This document shows, in pieces, positions 24,474 through 32,809 of a DNA stretch of 64,000 bases (its first letter is position 1; the number at the start of each line of letters is the position of its first letter). The position numbers were made by a program, and so were the translations under genes. This stretch comes from Arthrobacter sp. B1805 (GTDB taxonomy: Bacteria; Actinomycetota; Actinomycetes; Actinomycetales; Micrococcaceae). The notes under the pieces are model-generated. The model had not been told where the DNA came from, did no database searches, and saw only the letters and a program-made list of their open reading frames with translations. The DNA lies in assembly GCF_002929745.1 (NCBI RefSeq), contig NZ_PJIQ01000003.1:124001-188000 (forward strand). Reading direction: 5' to 3'.

Positions 24474-25991
24474 ATGGACTCCAGCACCGAACACCTCGAC
24501 GTCGTCATCGTGGGCGCGGGCCTCTCCGGTATCGGCGCCGCACACCGCGTCGCGACGGAACTGCCCGGCAAGAGCTTCGCCGTCCTGGAGTCCCGCACTG
24601 CGATCGGTGGGACGTGGGACCTGTTCCGCTACCCCGGTGTCCGCTCCGACAGCGACATGTTCACCCTCGGGTACCCTTTCCGCCCCTGGACCGAGGCCAA
24701 GGCGATCGCCGACGGCACGTCGATCCTGCGGTACATCCGCGAGACGGCCGAGAACCCGGCCATCCGCGAGCGCCTCCGGTTCCGGACGAGGGTGGTCAGC
24801 GCGGCGTGGACCTCCGAGGACGCACGCTGGATCCTCGACCTGGACGTGACGGACGACGACGGCGCCACCGAGCGTCGCCGGCTCACGTGCGGCTTCCTCT
24901 ACCTGTGCAGCGGCTACTACAACTACGAGCACGGGCACGAGCCGTCCTTCCCGGGCCTCGATGCGTACGAGGGGGAGATCGTCCGCCCCCAGTTCTGGCC
25001 CGAGCACCTGGACTATGCGGGCAAGCGCGTGGTTGTGATCGGCAGTGGTGCAACCGCGGTGACCCTGGTGCCGTCCATGGCCGAGGAAGCGGCGCACGTG
25101 ACCATGCTGCAGCGCTCCCCCACGTACATCACGGCCGTGCCGGGTCGTGACAGGTTCTCAGACGCCGTGCGCCGCCACTTGCCCGCCGGCCTGGCCCACC
25201 ACATGGCCCGCGCGAAGAACGTCCTGTTCACGCAGGCCTTCTACCAGCTGTGCCGCCGCCGGCCGGAGCTCGCGAAGAAGCTCATGCGCGCCCAGACCGT
25301 GCGGATCCTCGGGGACGAGAAGCTCGTGGCCGAGCACTTCACCCCCGCGTACAACCCGTGGGACCAGCGCCTGTGCGTCGCACCGAGCGCCGACTTCTTC
25401 AGGGCGCTGACGTCCGGCACCGCATCGGTCGTGACCGACACCGTCGAGGCCTTCCTGCCGCACGGCATCCGGCTGGCGTCGGGCCGGGAACTCGAGGCCG
25501 ACGTCGTCGTCGCGGCCACCGGACTCTCGATGCTCCCCCTCGGAGGGGCGACCTTCACCGTGGACGGACGGCCGGTGGAGCTCGGCGATGCGTGGGTGTA
25601 CCGGGGGCTGATGGTCAGCGGCCTGCCGAACCTCGCGCTCTGCGTCGGGTACACCAACGCCTCGTGGACGCTTCGCGCGGACCTCAGCTCGCGCTACGTG
25701 TGCCGCCTGATCAGGTACCTGGACCGCCACGGCCACCGGTACGGGTCACCCGCCCCGAGCGGCCGGATGACAGCGCGCCCCATCCTCGACCTGACATCCG
25801 GGTACGTCCAGCGCTCCGTCTCCGATTTCCCGAAGCAGGGTGACCGGCAACCGTGGACCATGCGGCAGAACTACCTCCTGGACGCGCCCGCCGCCCTCTT
25901 CGGGAACCTGGCGAAGGACATGGAGTTCGACATGCCGCCACTACCGACCGGAACCCCGTCCACCCAGGGCGTCCAGGCGATGCACGCATGA
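24474..25991 (+). CDS. Flavin-containing monooxygenase, EthA-like (Baeyer-Villiger type)
   Basis: A 505-residue FAD/NADPH monooxygenase. The FAD loop is GAGLSGIG (14-21), GGTWDLFRYPGVRSDSDM follows (45-62), and the NADPH loop is VIGSGATAV (188-196). The domain order and the LDYAGKRVVVIGSG block closely match EthA-type Baeyer-Villiger enzymes. The class fingerprint FxGxxxHxxxWP reads YEGEIVRPQFWP (165-176), so the key His is Arg171 and the Phe is Tyr. The ATG at 24474 is preferred: an AATAAT -10 lies at leaderless spacing, while GGAGG one base before the ATG is too close to act as a ribosome site. The gene overlaps the next SDR gene by ATGA. Confidence 0.87.
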   Translation: MDSSTEHLDVVIVGAGLSGIGAAHRVATELPGKSFAVLESRTAIGGTWDLFRYPGVRSDSDMFTLGYPFRPWTEAKAIADGTSILRYIRETAENPAIRERLRFRTRVVSAAWTSEDARWILDLDVTDDDGATERRRLTCGFLYLCSGYYNYEHGHEPSFPGLDAYEGEIVRPQFWPEHLDYAGKRVVVIGSGATAVTLVPSMAEEAAHVTMLQRSPTYITAVPGRDRFSDAVRRHLPAGLAHHMARAKNVLFTQAFYQLCRRRPELAKKLMRAQTVRILGDEKLVAEHFTPAYNPWDQRLCVAPSADFFRALTSGTASVVTDTVEAFLPHGIRLASGRELEADVVVAATGLSMLPLGGATFTVDGRPVELGDAWVYRGLMVSGLPNLALCVGYTNASWTLRADLSSRYVCRLIRYLDRHGHRYGSPAPSGRMTARPILDLTSGYVQRSVSDFPKQGDRQPWTMRQNYLLDAPAALFGNLAKDMEFDMPPLPTGTPSTQGVQAMHA

Positions 25992-26860
25992 GCCTCCGCC
26001 CTTTCCGGTTCACCGGTGCCACTGCCGTCGTCACCGGGGCCGCAGGTGGCATGGGCGAGCACCTGGCCCGCGGTCTCGCGGAACGCGGCAGCACGCTCCT
26101 TCTCGTGGATCGCGACGCCAGGCTGCTCGACGCCGTCGCCTCCTCCATCCGCTCGTCGTTCCCCGACAGCCCCGTCGCGACGTTCGTCGCGGATCTATCG
26201 GATCGTGACGCAGTCGAGGCCCTTGCCGTGGACCTCCGTGCCGCGACCGGATCCGTGGACCTCCTGGTCAACAACGCCGGCGTGGCCCTCGCGGGCCGGT
26301 TCGACCAGATCACCATGGCGGATTTCGACTGGGTCATGGCCATCAACTTCGCCGCACCGGTGCTGCTCACACACCGCCTGCTGCCGAGCATCGGCCCCGG
26401 CGGACACATCGTCAACGTCTCGAGCGTGTTCGGACTCGTCGGCCCGAGGGGGCAGACCGCGTACTCGTCCAGCAAGTTCGCGCTCCGCGGGTTCACGGAG
26501 TCCCTCCGCAACGAACTGCTGCCCCGCGGCATCGGCATCACCTCGGTTCACCCCGGTGGTGTCCGGACGGGCATCGCCCTCAATGCCCGTATCGGCGGGG
26601 AGCTCAGCGACGCGGAGGTGAAACGGGCGAAGGAGGACTTCGACAAACTGCTCACCTTTCCCGCCGACCGAGCAGCCGGCCTCATACTCGAGGCGGTCAG
26701 GGCACGGAGGCCACGCCTGCTCATCGGGCTGACCGCCAAGGTTCCCGACGTCGTCGCCCGCGTTGCGCCGATGGCCTTCGGCACCCTCGAGCGGCGCGCG
26801 GCGCACCTCGCACGCCTCGCCGGCAAGGCGTGGCGGCGCGGGGATTCGCCCCGCGCATAG
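25988..26860 (+). CDS. SDR family oxidoreductase coupled to the monooxygenase
   Basis: A 290-residue short-chain dehydrogenase with TGAAGGMGEHLA at the N terminus, NNAGVALAG, NVSSVFG and the catalytic YSSSK. The C-terminal extension (LIGLTAKVPDVVARVAPMAFG) resembles SDRs paired with flavin monooxygenases in mycobacteria and relatives. The start codon overlaps the monooxygenase stop (ATGA), indicating a two-gene operon in which an alcohol could be oxidised to a ketone by this enzyme and then oxygenated, or the product reduced. Substrate unknown. Confidence 0.9.
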   Translation: MSLRPFRFTGATAVVTGAAGGMGEHLARGLAERGSTLLLVDRDARLLDAVASSIRSSFPDSPVATFVADLSDRDAVEALAVDLRAATGSVDLLVNNAGVALAGRFDQITMADFDWVMAINFAAPVLLTHRLLPSIGPGGHIVNVSSVFGLVGPRGQTAYSSSKFALRGFTESLRNELLPRGIGITSVHPGGVRTGIALNARIGGELSDAEVKRAKEDFDKLLTFPADRAAGLILEAVRARRPRLLIGLTAKVPDVVARVAPMAFGTLERRAAHLARLAGKAWRRGDSPRA

Positions 26861-27016
26861 GACGGCACGGGCCTGCCATGCCGGCTCCGCGTTCCGACCC
26901 CGCGGCCGCTCCTTGCACTGATCTTGAGCAAACCCCGATACGCACTCCGCCCAGCCTTGACCTTCGGACGCGAGACTGGCGATTCCAGTGGACCGGACTC
27001 AGCCGCCCGCATCCCT

Positions 27017-27036
27017 GGTGGCCGCTCGCGGCCACC
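27017..27036 (+). repeat. Hairpin just upstream of the Hpt-like gene
   Basis: GGTGGCCG, loop CTCG, CGGCCACC: a perfect 8-bp stem ending 16 nt before the ribosome binding site of the TTG-start gene. It may be a terminator of the SDR operon or a leader structure of the next gene. The rest of 26861-27052 shows no gene. Confidence 0.5.
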
Positions 27037-27065
27037 GGACCCCGCCGTCGTGAAAGGAGTTGACG

Positions 27066-27452
27066 TTGCAGCAGCCGATCCTCGACAGGGCAGCCTTCTT
27101 CCGCCTCGTGACCAACCTCGGTTCGTTCGAGCGTGCGGCCTCCGTGGTCAGCGACTTCACCTTCCGTCTGGACGAGCGCATACTCCTCATCGAGCACACG
27201 GTCGACGGCTCGGACGACCACGCGTGGAGGAACGCGGTCCAGGGGTTGCGGACCGCGGCAGCGACGGCAGGCGCGGGACGCATCGCGGCGACGGCGGCCA
27301 TGCTCCTTGAACCCGGGGCACGGGATGCGCACGCTACGCGGGGCCTGATCGACCAGCTGCGGTCCGACGGCCGCGTCTTCACCCTTGCTCACTCGGCGCT
27401 CCGCGAGGAACAGGCCTTCGCGAGCAGATTGACGTCGCGCCGTCGTCCGTAG
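27066..27452 (+). CDS. Hpt-like helical protein lacking the phospho-histidine
   Basis: A 128-residue protein. The start is TTG 27066, six nt after AAAGGAG (27053-27059); the TTG at 27060 directly abuts that site. The segment AVQGLRTAAATAGAGRIAA (57-75) followed by LLE matches the core of Hpt phosphotransfer domains, AHxLKGxAxxLGAxxLA, with good spacing. The phosphorylated His is Gln59 and the following Lys-Gly is Arg-Thr. The remaining sequence is helical and charged. I infer a degenerate Hpt fold that cannot carry a phosphate but might still bind a receiver or kinase. No histidine kinase is adjacent. Confidence 0.6.
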   Translation: MQQPILDRAAFFRLVTNLGSFERAASVVSDFTFRLDERILLIEHTVDGSDDHAWRNAVQGLRTAAATAGAGRIAATAAMLLEPGARDAHATRGLIDQLRSDGRVFTLAHSALREEQAFASRLTSRRRP

Positions 27453-27505
27453 GGCGCGGCTTCAGCACCCTCCGAAGACTGCATCTTAAGGAGACGCCGG
27501 ACGGA

Positions 27506-27895
27506 TCAGAGGTCGACCGTGTAGCCGAGCGGAAGGTCCGAGGCGTTGGCGCCCCGGATTCCCCAGTTGACCTTCGGTGTCTCCGTGATCGTGATCTCGA
27601 CGCTGTGGGGCGCGATTCCTGCTCCTGCTTCGATACGGACGAAGAGCTCGCGGATCAGCTCCCGCCGGACTGCCTCCGACCTGCCCTCGAACATCGAGAT
27701 CTCGATGATCGTGTAGTCCCGTCCCCGATCCGGCGGGTGGACGAAGTCGCACGCGTCGAGCGCGATGAACCGGTGGAAGCGCTTGTCGGGCGGGTACGCC
27801 AGCGCGGACACGACTGCCCCGTGGATTGCCTCGGAAAGCGCATCACGTCGCTGCTCGACGGATTCCCGGTGTCCGTAGACGGTGACCTGCGCCAT
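27506..27895 (-). CDS. Tautomerase family protein (Tautomerase_2 type)
   Basis: A 129-residue MIF/4-oxalocrotonate tautomerase-fold protein with the characteristic blocks YPPDKRFHRFIALDACDF, RDYTIIEISMFEGRS and PKVNWGIRGANAS. The catalytic N-terminal proline of tautomerases is absent: the protein begins MAQVTVYG, as in other Tautomerase_2 members. Activity is therefore uncertain. ATG 27895 fits the family start; the longer frame to 27937 adds 14 unrelated residues. Convergent with the Hpt-like gene. Confidence 0.85.
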   Translation of the reverse strand: MAQVTVYGHRESVEQRRDALSEAIHGAVVSALAYPPDKRFHRFIALDACDFVHPPDRGRDYTIIEISMFEGRSEAVRRELIRELFVRIEAGAGIAPHSVEITITETPKVNWGIRGANASDLPLGYTVDL

Positions 27896-27954
27896 GTCGG
27901 CCACCGTACCGCCCTGATCACAGCGGGGCAATCGCACGCCTGCCCGTCAGTTCG

Positions 27955-28959
27955 TCAGGCCGTCAGCCTGTCAGCCTCGCCGTCCGCGTCCGGCACGTAC
28001 GCCTCCTGCCAGCGGGCGAGCTCGCTGAAGAACGCCGACCGGGCGGGCTCGGGCGAGAGTGCGAGGTCATGGATACCGCCCGCGATGCGCACGAGGGTCA
28101 CGAGCCGACCGAGCCGGGGGGCGCGACCGGCGATGTGCGCGACGTCGAGCACGACATCCGTGGACGAGATCCGCCCGGGTTCCTTCGCCGGATCTGAGGT
28201 CGCGTCCGAGCACGCGACGAGCACAGGACAGTCGATGGCGAGGCCACGGTTCAGCTCCGCGTGCCCGCGCCGGATGGCACGCAACCAGCCGGCGACGACG
28301 GGGAATCCGCCGTGCGGCTTCCAGGCGAGGTCGTAGTCCCACTCCCCACCGCCCTCCCGGTGCAGGTAGCGGCCGTACGCCGTCCCGAGCTTCCCGACGA
28401 CGGCGCGGGGCCGGAGCGTACCGAGCCGATGAACGGCCGCTGTGCCGACGGTGCGTTGGAAGAGGCTGGCGTTCAGGTCGAACCAGGGGCTGTTGAGGAC
28501 CAGTGCGTCCACGATGCCCTGCCCGCGCCGACGATGCGCCCACAGGGAGGTGACCAGGCCGCCGGTGGAGTGCCCCATGACCACCAGTACCTCGTGGCGC
28601 TCGTCCTCCCGGATGATCCGCGTGGCCTCGTCGAGTTCCTCGTCGTAGTCCTCGAGCGAGGTGATGTAGTTCGGCGTCTGGTGCTCGAGGAGCGAGCGGC
28701 CGTATTTCCTCAGGTCGAGGGCGTAGAAGTCGAAGCCGGCGTCGTGCCAGGCATCGGCGAGATGAGTCTGGAAGAAGTAGTCGACGAAGCCGTGCACGTA
28801 GAGCACCGCGCGGCGGGAGCCGCCGGAAACCCTCCTCCGCACGAGCGTGGCGACGACGTCGCCCTCGTCATCGCGGCGCAACGGCAGTGTCCGCGCCTCG
28901 TACCCGGGGCCAAGGACGTCCTCCCGATACGTGCCCTGCTGCTCCGCCGTCGTCGTCAT
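27955..28959 (-). CDS. Alpha/beta hydrolase, monoacylglycerol lipase-like
   Basis: A 334-residue serine hydrolase. It has YVHGFVDYFFQTHLADAW near 54-71, nucleophile elbow VMGHSTGGLV (Ser131), LNSPWFDLN and a C-terminal His in IAGGIHDLAL. These are typical of the lysophospholipase/monoacylglycerol lipase group. It has no signal peptide and is probably cytoplasmic. Natural substrate unknown. It is divergent from the secreted 5'-nucleotidase gene; no shared operator stands out in the 161-bp gap, though CCCGTCACC occurs twice there. Confidence 0.9.
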   Translation of the reverse strand: MTTTAEQQGTYREDVLGPGYEARTLPLRRDDEGDVVATLVRRRVSGGSRRAVLYVHGFVDYFFQTHLADAWHDAGFDFYALDLRKYGRSLLEHQTPNYITSLEDYDEELDEATRIIREDERHEVLVVMGHSTGGLVTSLWAHRRRGQGIVDALVLNSPWFDLNASLFQRTVGTAAVHRLGTLRPRAVVGKLGTAYGRYLHREGGGEWDYDLAWKPHGGFPVVAGWLRAIRRGHAELNRGLAIDCPVLVACSDATSDPAKEPGRISSTDVVLDVAHIAGRAPRLGRLVTLVRIAGGIHDLALSPEPARSAFFSELARWQEAYVPDADGEADRLTA

Positions 28960-29120
28960 TCCGGGCCTCCCAAACCTTCACCTGCCGGACGCTCGTCCGG
29001 CCACCGCACCTGCGGAGGGCCCGGCCGGCATCGTTCATCCGCAGCAAGACCCCCGTCACCAGTGTGTCACCCGTCACCGGTATGCTGGCGCCACCGCATC
29101 ACGACAGGAGCTGATTCAAC

Positions 29121-30920
29121 GTGTCAGAAAGTTTCACCAGGGGGCACCGCCGCGTCGCTGCGGCGGTCGCGCTCGGCTGCGTCGCAGCACTCGGTCTCGC
29201 CCCGGCAGCAAGCGCCGCACCCGGAGGAGGCAAGGGCCCCGAGGACGCTGTCACCATCACCGTCATGGGTACCAGCGACCTCCACGGCTACATCGAGAAC
29301 TGGGACTACTTCACCAACGCGGAGTACGACGACGCCGCCCACAACGACGTCGGCCTCGCCAAGGTCTCCACCCTCGTCAACCAGGTCCGGGCCGATCGCG
29401 GCGAGGAGTCGACCCTGCTGATCGACAACGGGGACACCATCCAGGGCACCTCGCTCACGGACTACTACGCGAACGTGGAGTCGGTGACCGACACCGGGGA
29501 GACCCACCCTATGGCCGCCGCCATGAACGCCATGGGTTACGACGCCACCACGCTTGGCAACCACGAGTTCAACTACGGCCTGCCGCTCCTGCGCACCTAT
29601 GAGGAGCAGCTCGACTTCCCGCTTCTCGGCGCGAACGTCAAGGACTGGGAGACCGGCGCGGACGCCTTCACGCCGTACGTCCTGAAGACCGTCAAGCTCA
29701 AGGGCCAGAAGCCCATCCGAGTCGGCATCCTCGGCCTGACCACACCGGGCAGCGCGATCTGGGACAAGAACAACGTCGAGGGGGAGCTCCGTTTCCTCGG
29801 CATGGTCGAGCAGGCGCAGAAGTACGTCCCGGAGATGAAGGCCGCGGGCGCCGACGTCGTGGTCGTCAGCTCGCACTCGGGCCCCTCCGGTACGTCCTCG
29901 TACGGCGGTGGCCTGCCGATCGAGAACGCGTCCACGCTGATCGCCGAGCAGGTGCCGGGCATCGACGCGATCCTCGCCGGGCATGAGCACCAGGAGATCC
30001 CGGAGCGCTTCGTCACCAACAAGCAGACGGGCGACCAGGTGCTCCTCACCGAGCCCAAGAACTGGGGCCAGCGGCTGTCCGTGATGGACTTCGAGCTGAC
30101 GAAGGTGCGCGGGCAGTGGGACGTCATCTCGGCGAACTCCGAGTTGCTCAACACCAATACCGTCGCTGCGGATCCGAAGATCTCCGCGATCGCGGCCGAG
30201 CAGCACCAGCGCGTCATCGACTACGTGAACACCCCGATCGGCACGGCGACCGAGACGATGTCCGCTGCCGAGTCCCGCATCCGCGACACCGCCGTCATGG
30301 ACTTCGTCAACACGGTTCAGGCGGAGGCCGTCGACAAGGCACTCGAGGGAACGGCCAACGCAGACCTGCCCGTCCTGTCGATCGTGGCTCCGTTCAACCG
30401 TGCAGCGGTCATCCCGCAGGGTCCCGTGACCATCCGTGACATGGCCGGCCTCTACGTCTTCCCGAACACGCTCTTCGGGGTCGAGATGACCGGCGGGCAG
30501 GTCAAGGACTACCTCGAGTATTCGGCGAAGTACTTCTACCAGAGCGCCCCGGGCGCTCCGGTGGACCCAACGGCGCTCACCAATGCCGCGGGGACGCCCG
30601 ATTACAACTACGACATGATGTCCGGCGTCTCCTATGACATCGACATCAGCAAGCCGGTGGGCCAGCGCATCACGAACCTGAGCTACAACGGAGCGCCGAT
30701 CGACACGGCCCAGCGTTTCGCGGTGGCCACGAACAACTACCGCCAGTCAGGCGGCGGCAACTTCCCGCACATCGCCACCGCTCCGGTGCTCGTCAACCAG
30801 ACCACGGAGATCCGTCAGCTGCTGATCGACTACCTGATCGCGGAAGGCACGATCGACCCGGCGACGTTCTTCGAGGAGAACTGGCAGCTCACCCGCAACG
30901 GCGAGCCCGTCGTCGAGTAA
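29121..30920 (+). CDS. Secreted 5'-nucleotidase/2',3'-cyclic phosphodiesterase
   Basis: A 599-residue exported metallophosphoesterase of the UshA/CpdB/YfkN family. Signal peptide 1-33 ends ASAA. The N-terminal metal-binding motifs are TSDLHGYIEN, DNGDTIQG, GNHEFNYG and AGHEHQE. The C-terminal 5_nucleotid_C domain has the substrate-stacking region and NNYRQSGGGNFPH. It hydrolyses extracellular nucleotides or cyclic nucleotides to nucleosides and phosphate. It starts at GTG 29121 after CAGGAG (29105-29110). No cell-wall anchor is visible, so it is probably released. It could feed nucleosides to the ECF/nucleoside hydrolase system at 50.5-55.5 kb, which is inference. Confidence 0.93.
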   Translation: MSESFTRGHRRVAAAVALGCVAALGLAPAASAAPGGGKGPEDAVTITVMGTSDLHGYIENWDYFTNAEYDDAAHNDVGLAKVSTLVNQVRADRGEESTLLIDNGDTIQGTSLTDYYANVESVTDTGETHPMAAAMNAMGYDATTLGNHEFNYGLPLLRTYEEQLDFPLLGANVKDWETGADAFTPYVLKTVKLKGQKPIRVGILGLTTPGSAIWDKNNVEGELRFLGMVEQAQKYVPEMKAAGADVVVVSSHSGPSGTSSYGGGLPIENASTLIAEQVPGIDAILAGHEHQEIPERFVTNKQTGDQVLLTEPKNWGQRLSVMDFELTKVRGQWDVISANSELLNTNTVAADPKISAIAAEQHQRVIDYVNTPIGTATETMSAAESRIRDTAVMDFVNTVQAEAVDKALEGTANADLPVLSIVAPFNRAAVIPQGPVTIRDMAGLYVFPNTLFGVEMTGGQVKDYLEYSAKYFYQSAPGAPVDPTALTNAAGTPDYNYDMMSGVSYDIDISKPVGQRITNLSYNGAPIDTAQRFAVATNNYRQSGGGNFPHIATAPVLVNQTTEIRQLLIDYLIAEGTIDPATFFEENWQLTRNGEPVVE

Positions 30921-30952
30921 ACGGTAGCCCTCCACGGGCCGACCCGGCAGTT

Positions 30953-30996
30953 ACAGCAGCAGGGCGCGAACCCTACGGTCCGCGCCCTGCTGCTGT
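30953..30996 (+). terminator. Strong hairpin terminator after the nucleotidase gene
   Basis: CAGCAGCAGGGCGCG (30954-30968) pairs perfectly with 30981-30995, and A30953-T30996 adds a sixteenth pair. The loop is 12 nt and a short T-containing tail follows. Confidence 0.85.
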
Positions 30997-31002
30997 TCGT
31001 CC

Positions 31003-31008
31003 TAGATT
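31003..31008 (+). promoter_or_regulatory. -10 element of a leaderless promoter for the GNAT gene
   Basis: TAGATT ends exactly 6 nt before the ATG at 31015, and there is no good Shine-Dalgarno site. It lies directly after the terminator of the preceding gene. Confidence 0.5.
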
Positions 31009-31014
31009 GGATCC

Positions 31015-31563
31015 ATGACGATCGACATCTCGACGGCGTCGGCCACCGACGCCGTCGCACTGGCCGCCTGCGCGGCCGTCACCTTTCCGCTGGCCTGCCC
31101 TCCGGACTCGCTGCCCGCGGATATCCAGCACCACCTCGAGACGGAGCTTTCGGCCGAGCGGTTCGCCGCCTGGATCAGCGCCCCGGGCCACACGATCCTG
31201 TGCATCCGCGACGGCGGGACGATCATGGGGTACAGCATGATCGTCCTTGACCAGCCCTCGGACGCGGACGTGCTGGCTGCGCTGTCCATCGCGCCTGCCG
31301 TCGAACTCAGCAAGTTCTACGTCCATCCCGACCACCACGGCCGGGGAGCCGCTGCCGCCCTGATGCAGCGGACCCTGGAACTCGCCGCCCGGTCCGGGCT
31401 GCCCGGCGTCTGGCTCGGGGTCAACCAGGAGAACACCCGAGCCATCCGCTTCTACGGCAAGAGCGGCTTTCGCAGGGTGGGGGCGAAGCGCTTCCGCCTC
31501 GGTGACCGTTTCGAGGACGATTTCATCCTCGAGCGGTCCCTTCAGGTGCGCGTGGCGACCTAG
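31015..31563 (+). CDS. GNAT family N-acetyltransferase
   Basis: A 182-residue acetyltransferase. Motif A is VELSKFYVHPDHHGRGAAAA (95-114), with the acetyl-CoA loop HHGRGA, and motif B is LGVNQENTRAIRFYGKSGF. The family acetylates small amines or protein N termini; the substrate is unknown. The closest functional names for this pattern are ribosomal-protein or spermidine acetyltransferases, with no way to decide. The start looks leaderless (TAGATT 6 nt upstream). The stop codon shares the palindrome CTAG (31560-31563) with the stop of the convergent monooxygenase gene. Confidence 0.9.
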   Translation: MTIDISTASATDAVALAACAAVTFPLACPPDSLPADIQHHLETELSAERFAAWISAPGHTILCIRDGGTIMGYSMIVLDQPSDADVLAALSIAPAVELSKFYVHPDHHGRGAAAALMQRTLELAARSGLPGVWLGVNQENTRAIRFYGKSGFRRVGAKRFRLGDRFEDDFILERSLQVRVAT

Positions 31564-31880
31564 CCGACCGTCAATTCGCCCATCCGGCCCCAGCCCTCGG
31601 CGCTGATGCGCTCGCTGATGATCTCCGGGGTTTCGACGAGCGCCTGCGGCATGTCCTGCATCGCCTGCGAGAAGTGGGCGCTGTTCACGTGGGCCTCCGC
31701 GGCGTCGTCCTGGAACGCCTCGACGAGCACGAAGCGGTTGGGGTCCTCGACGCTGCGCGACCAATCGAACCAGAGGTTCCCCGGCTCCTGGCGCGTCGCC
31801 TCGGTGAAGTCCCGCGTCAGGTCGATCCAGCGGTCGCTCCACTCGGGCTTCACGTTGAACTTGACGACGATGAAGATCAT
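31560..31880 (-). CDS. ABM-family putative quinol monooxygenase
   Basis: A 106-residue ferredoxin-fold protein of the antibiotic biosynthesis monooxygenase (YgiN-like) family. It begins MIFIVVKFNVKPEWSDRWID and has the typical blocks EPGNLWFDWSRS, FVLVEAFQDDAAEAHVNSAHF. Such dimeric proteins oxidise quinols or similar aromatics without a cofactor, or serve as degradative heme-binding relatives. AAAGGC precedes the ATG at 31880; the longer frame to 32117 is not family-like. The upstream region has an inverted repeat TTGGG-N6-CCCAA (31910-31925). Confidence 0.87.
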   Translation of the reverse strand: MIFIVVKFNVKPEWSDRWIDLTRDFTEATRQEPGNLWFDWSRSVEDPNRFVLVEAFQDDAAEAHVNSAHFSQAMQDMPQALVETPEIISERISAEGWGRMGELTVG

Positions 31881-31909
31881 GGGATGGTGCCTTTCGTTAC
31901 ATGCTGCGC

Positions 31910-31925
31910 TTGGGTACGTTCCCAA
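31910..31925. promoter_or_regulatory. Inverted repeat upstream of the ABM gene
   Basis: TTGGG, six bases, CCCAA, centred about 37 bp before the ABM start. A second perfect palindrome CGGCGCATGCGCCG lies at 31945-31958, just past the map stop codon. The first may be an operator, the second a terminator of map. Confidence 0.4.
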
Positions 31926-31972
31926 CCTATAAGCTCCCGCGATCCGGCGCATGCGCCGTGCTGCCACGGCGA

Positions 31973-32743
31973 TCACCGAGGCAGCGTCAGGATCTCGGCT
32001 CCCTCGCCGGTGATGGCGATCGTGTGCTCGGTGTGTGCTGTCCGGCAACCTGTCGCACTGCGCAGCGTCCATCCGTCGGCGTCGGTGACGAGTTCCGCCG
32101 TATCGGCCATGACCCATGGCTCCAGGGCCAGCATCAGCCCGGGGCGCAGGGTGTAGCCGCGGCCGGGCCGTCCGGTATTCGCGATGTGGGGGTCCTGATG
32201 CATCGTCGATCCGATGCCGTGACCCCCGAACTGCGTATTGATCGGATACCCCGCCGCGCTGAGGACGGACCCGATGGCATGCGAGATGTCACCGATGCGC
32301 GCTCCGGGCCCGGCGACCGCGATCCCGGCACTCAGTGCGCGCTGGGTCGCGTCGATCATCGCGTCGCTCTCGGGCGACGGCCCGCCGCCCACGACGAAGC
32401 TGATCGCGGCATCGGCGGCGACACCGGCCATGGACACGGCGAGGTCGAGCGTGAGCAGGTCGCCGTCGGCGAGCGCATAGTCGTGGGGCAGTCCATGCAG
32501 CACGGCGTCGTTGACCGCTGTGCAGATGTAGTGGCCGAACGGCCCGCGCCCGAAGGACGGTGCGTAGTCGACGTAGCAGGACGACGCTCCGGCTTCAATG
32601 ATCATGGCCTTCGCCCAACGGTCGATATCGAGGAGGTTGGTGCCGGCAGTGCTGCGATCCTTCAGCGTCTGGAGGATGGTTCCGACGAGCGCCCCTGTAT
32701 CCCTCGCTCGCCTCAGTTCCTTGGGGCTCAGAATCTCGATCAT
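31973..32743 (-). CDS. map: Type I methionine aminopeptidase
   Basis: A 256-residue pita-bread metallopeptidase that removes the initiator Met. The five metal ligands are recognisable: Asp in LTLDLAV, Asp in AADAAISF, His in GHGIGSTMHQDPHI, Glu in MLALEPWVM and the final Glu in HTEHTIAI; the substrate-side His is in VNDAVLHGLP. It starts at ATG 32743, six nt after GGGAGG. It is not within a ribosomal-protein cluster (the usual place of the housekeeping map) and is divergent from a small XRE regulator, so it is probably a second, regulated copy. Confidence 0.92.
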   Translation of the reverse strand: MIEILSPKELRRARDTGALVGTILQTLKDRSTAGTNLLDIDRWAKAMIIEAGASSCYVDYAPSFGRGPFGHYICTAVNDAVLHGLPHDYALADGDLLTLDLAVSMAGVAADAAISFVVGGGPSPESDAMIDATQRALSAGIAVAGPGARIGDISHAIGSVLSAAGYPINTQFGGHGIGSTMHQDPHIANTGRPGRGYTLRPGLMLALEPWVMADTAELVTDADGWTLRSATGCRTAHTEHTIAITGEGAEILTLPR

Positions 32744-32771
32744 GTGGCGCCTCCCGTGGTGCTCCAATAAC

Positions 32772-32802
32772 TATCCCGGTAATTGTATCCCGGTACTAGA
32801 AT
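32772..32802 (+). promoter_or_regulatory. Tandem operator repeats and promoter of the XRE gene
   Basis: TATCCCGGTA occurs at 32772-32781 and 32786-32795, a 14-bp period, followed by TAGAAT (32797-32802) ending 7 nt before the XRE ATG. The second copy abuts the -10 element. ATCGGGAT just before the ATG is a partial inverted copy. It fits autoregulation by the XRE protein. Confidence 0.6.
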
Positions 32803-32809
32803 CGGGATC

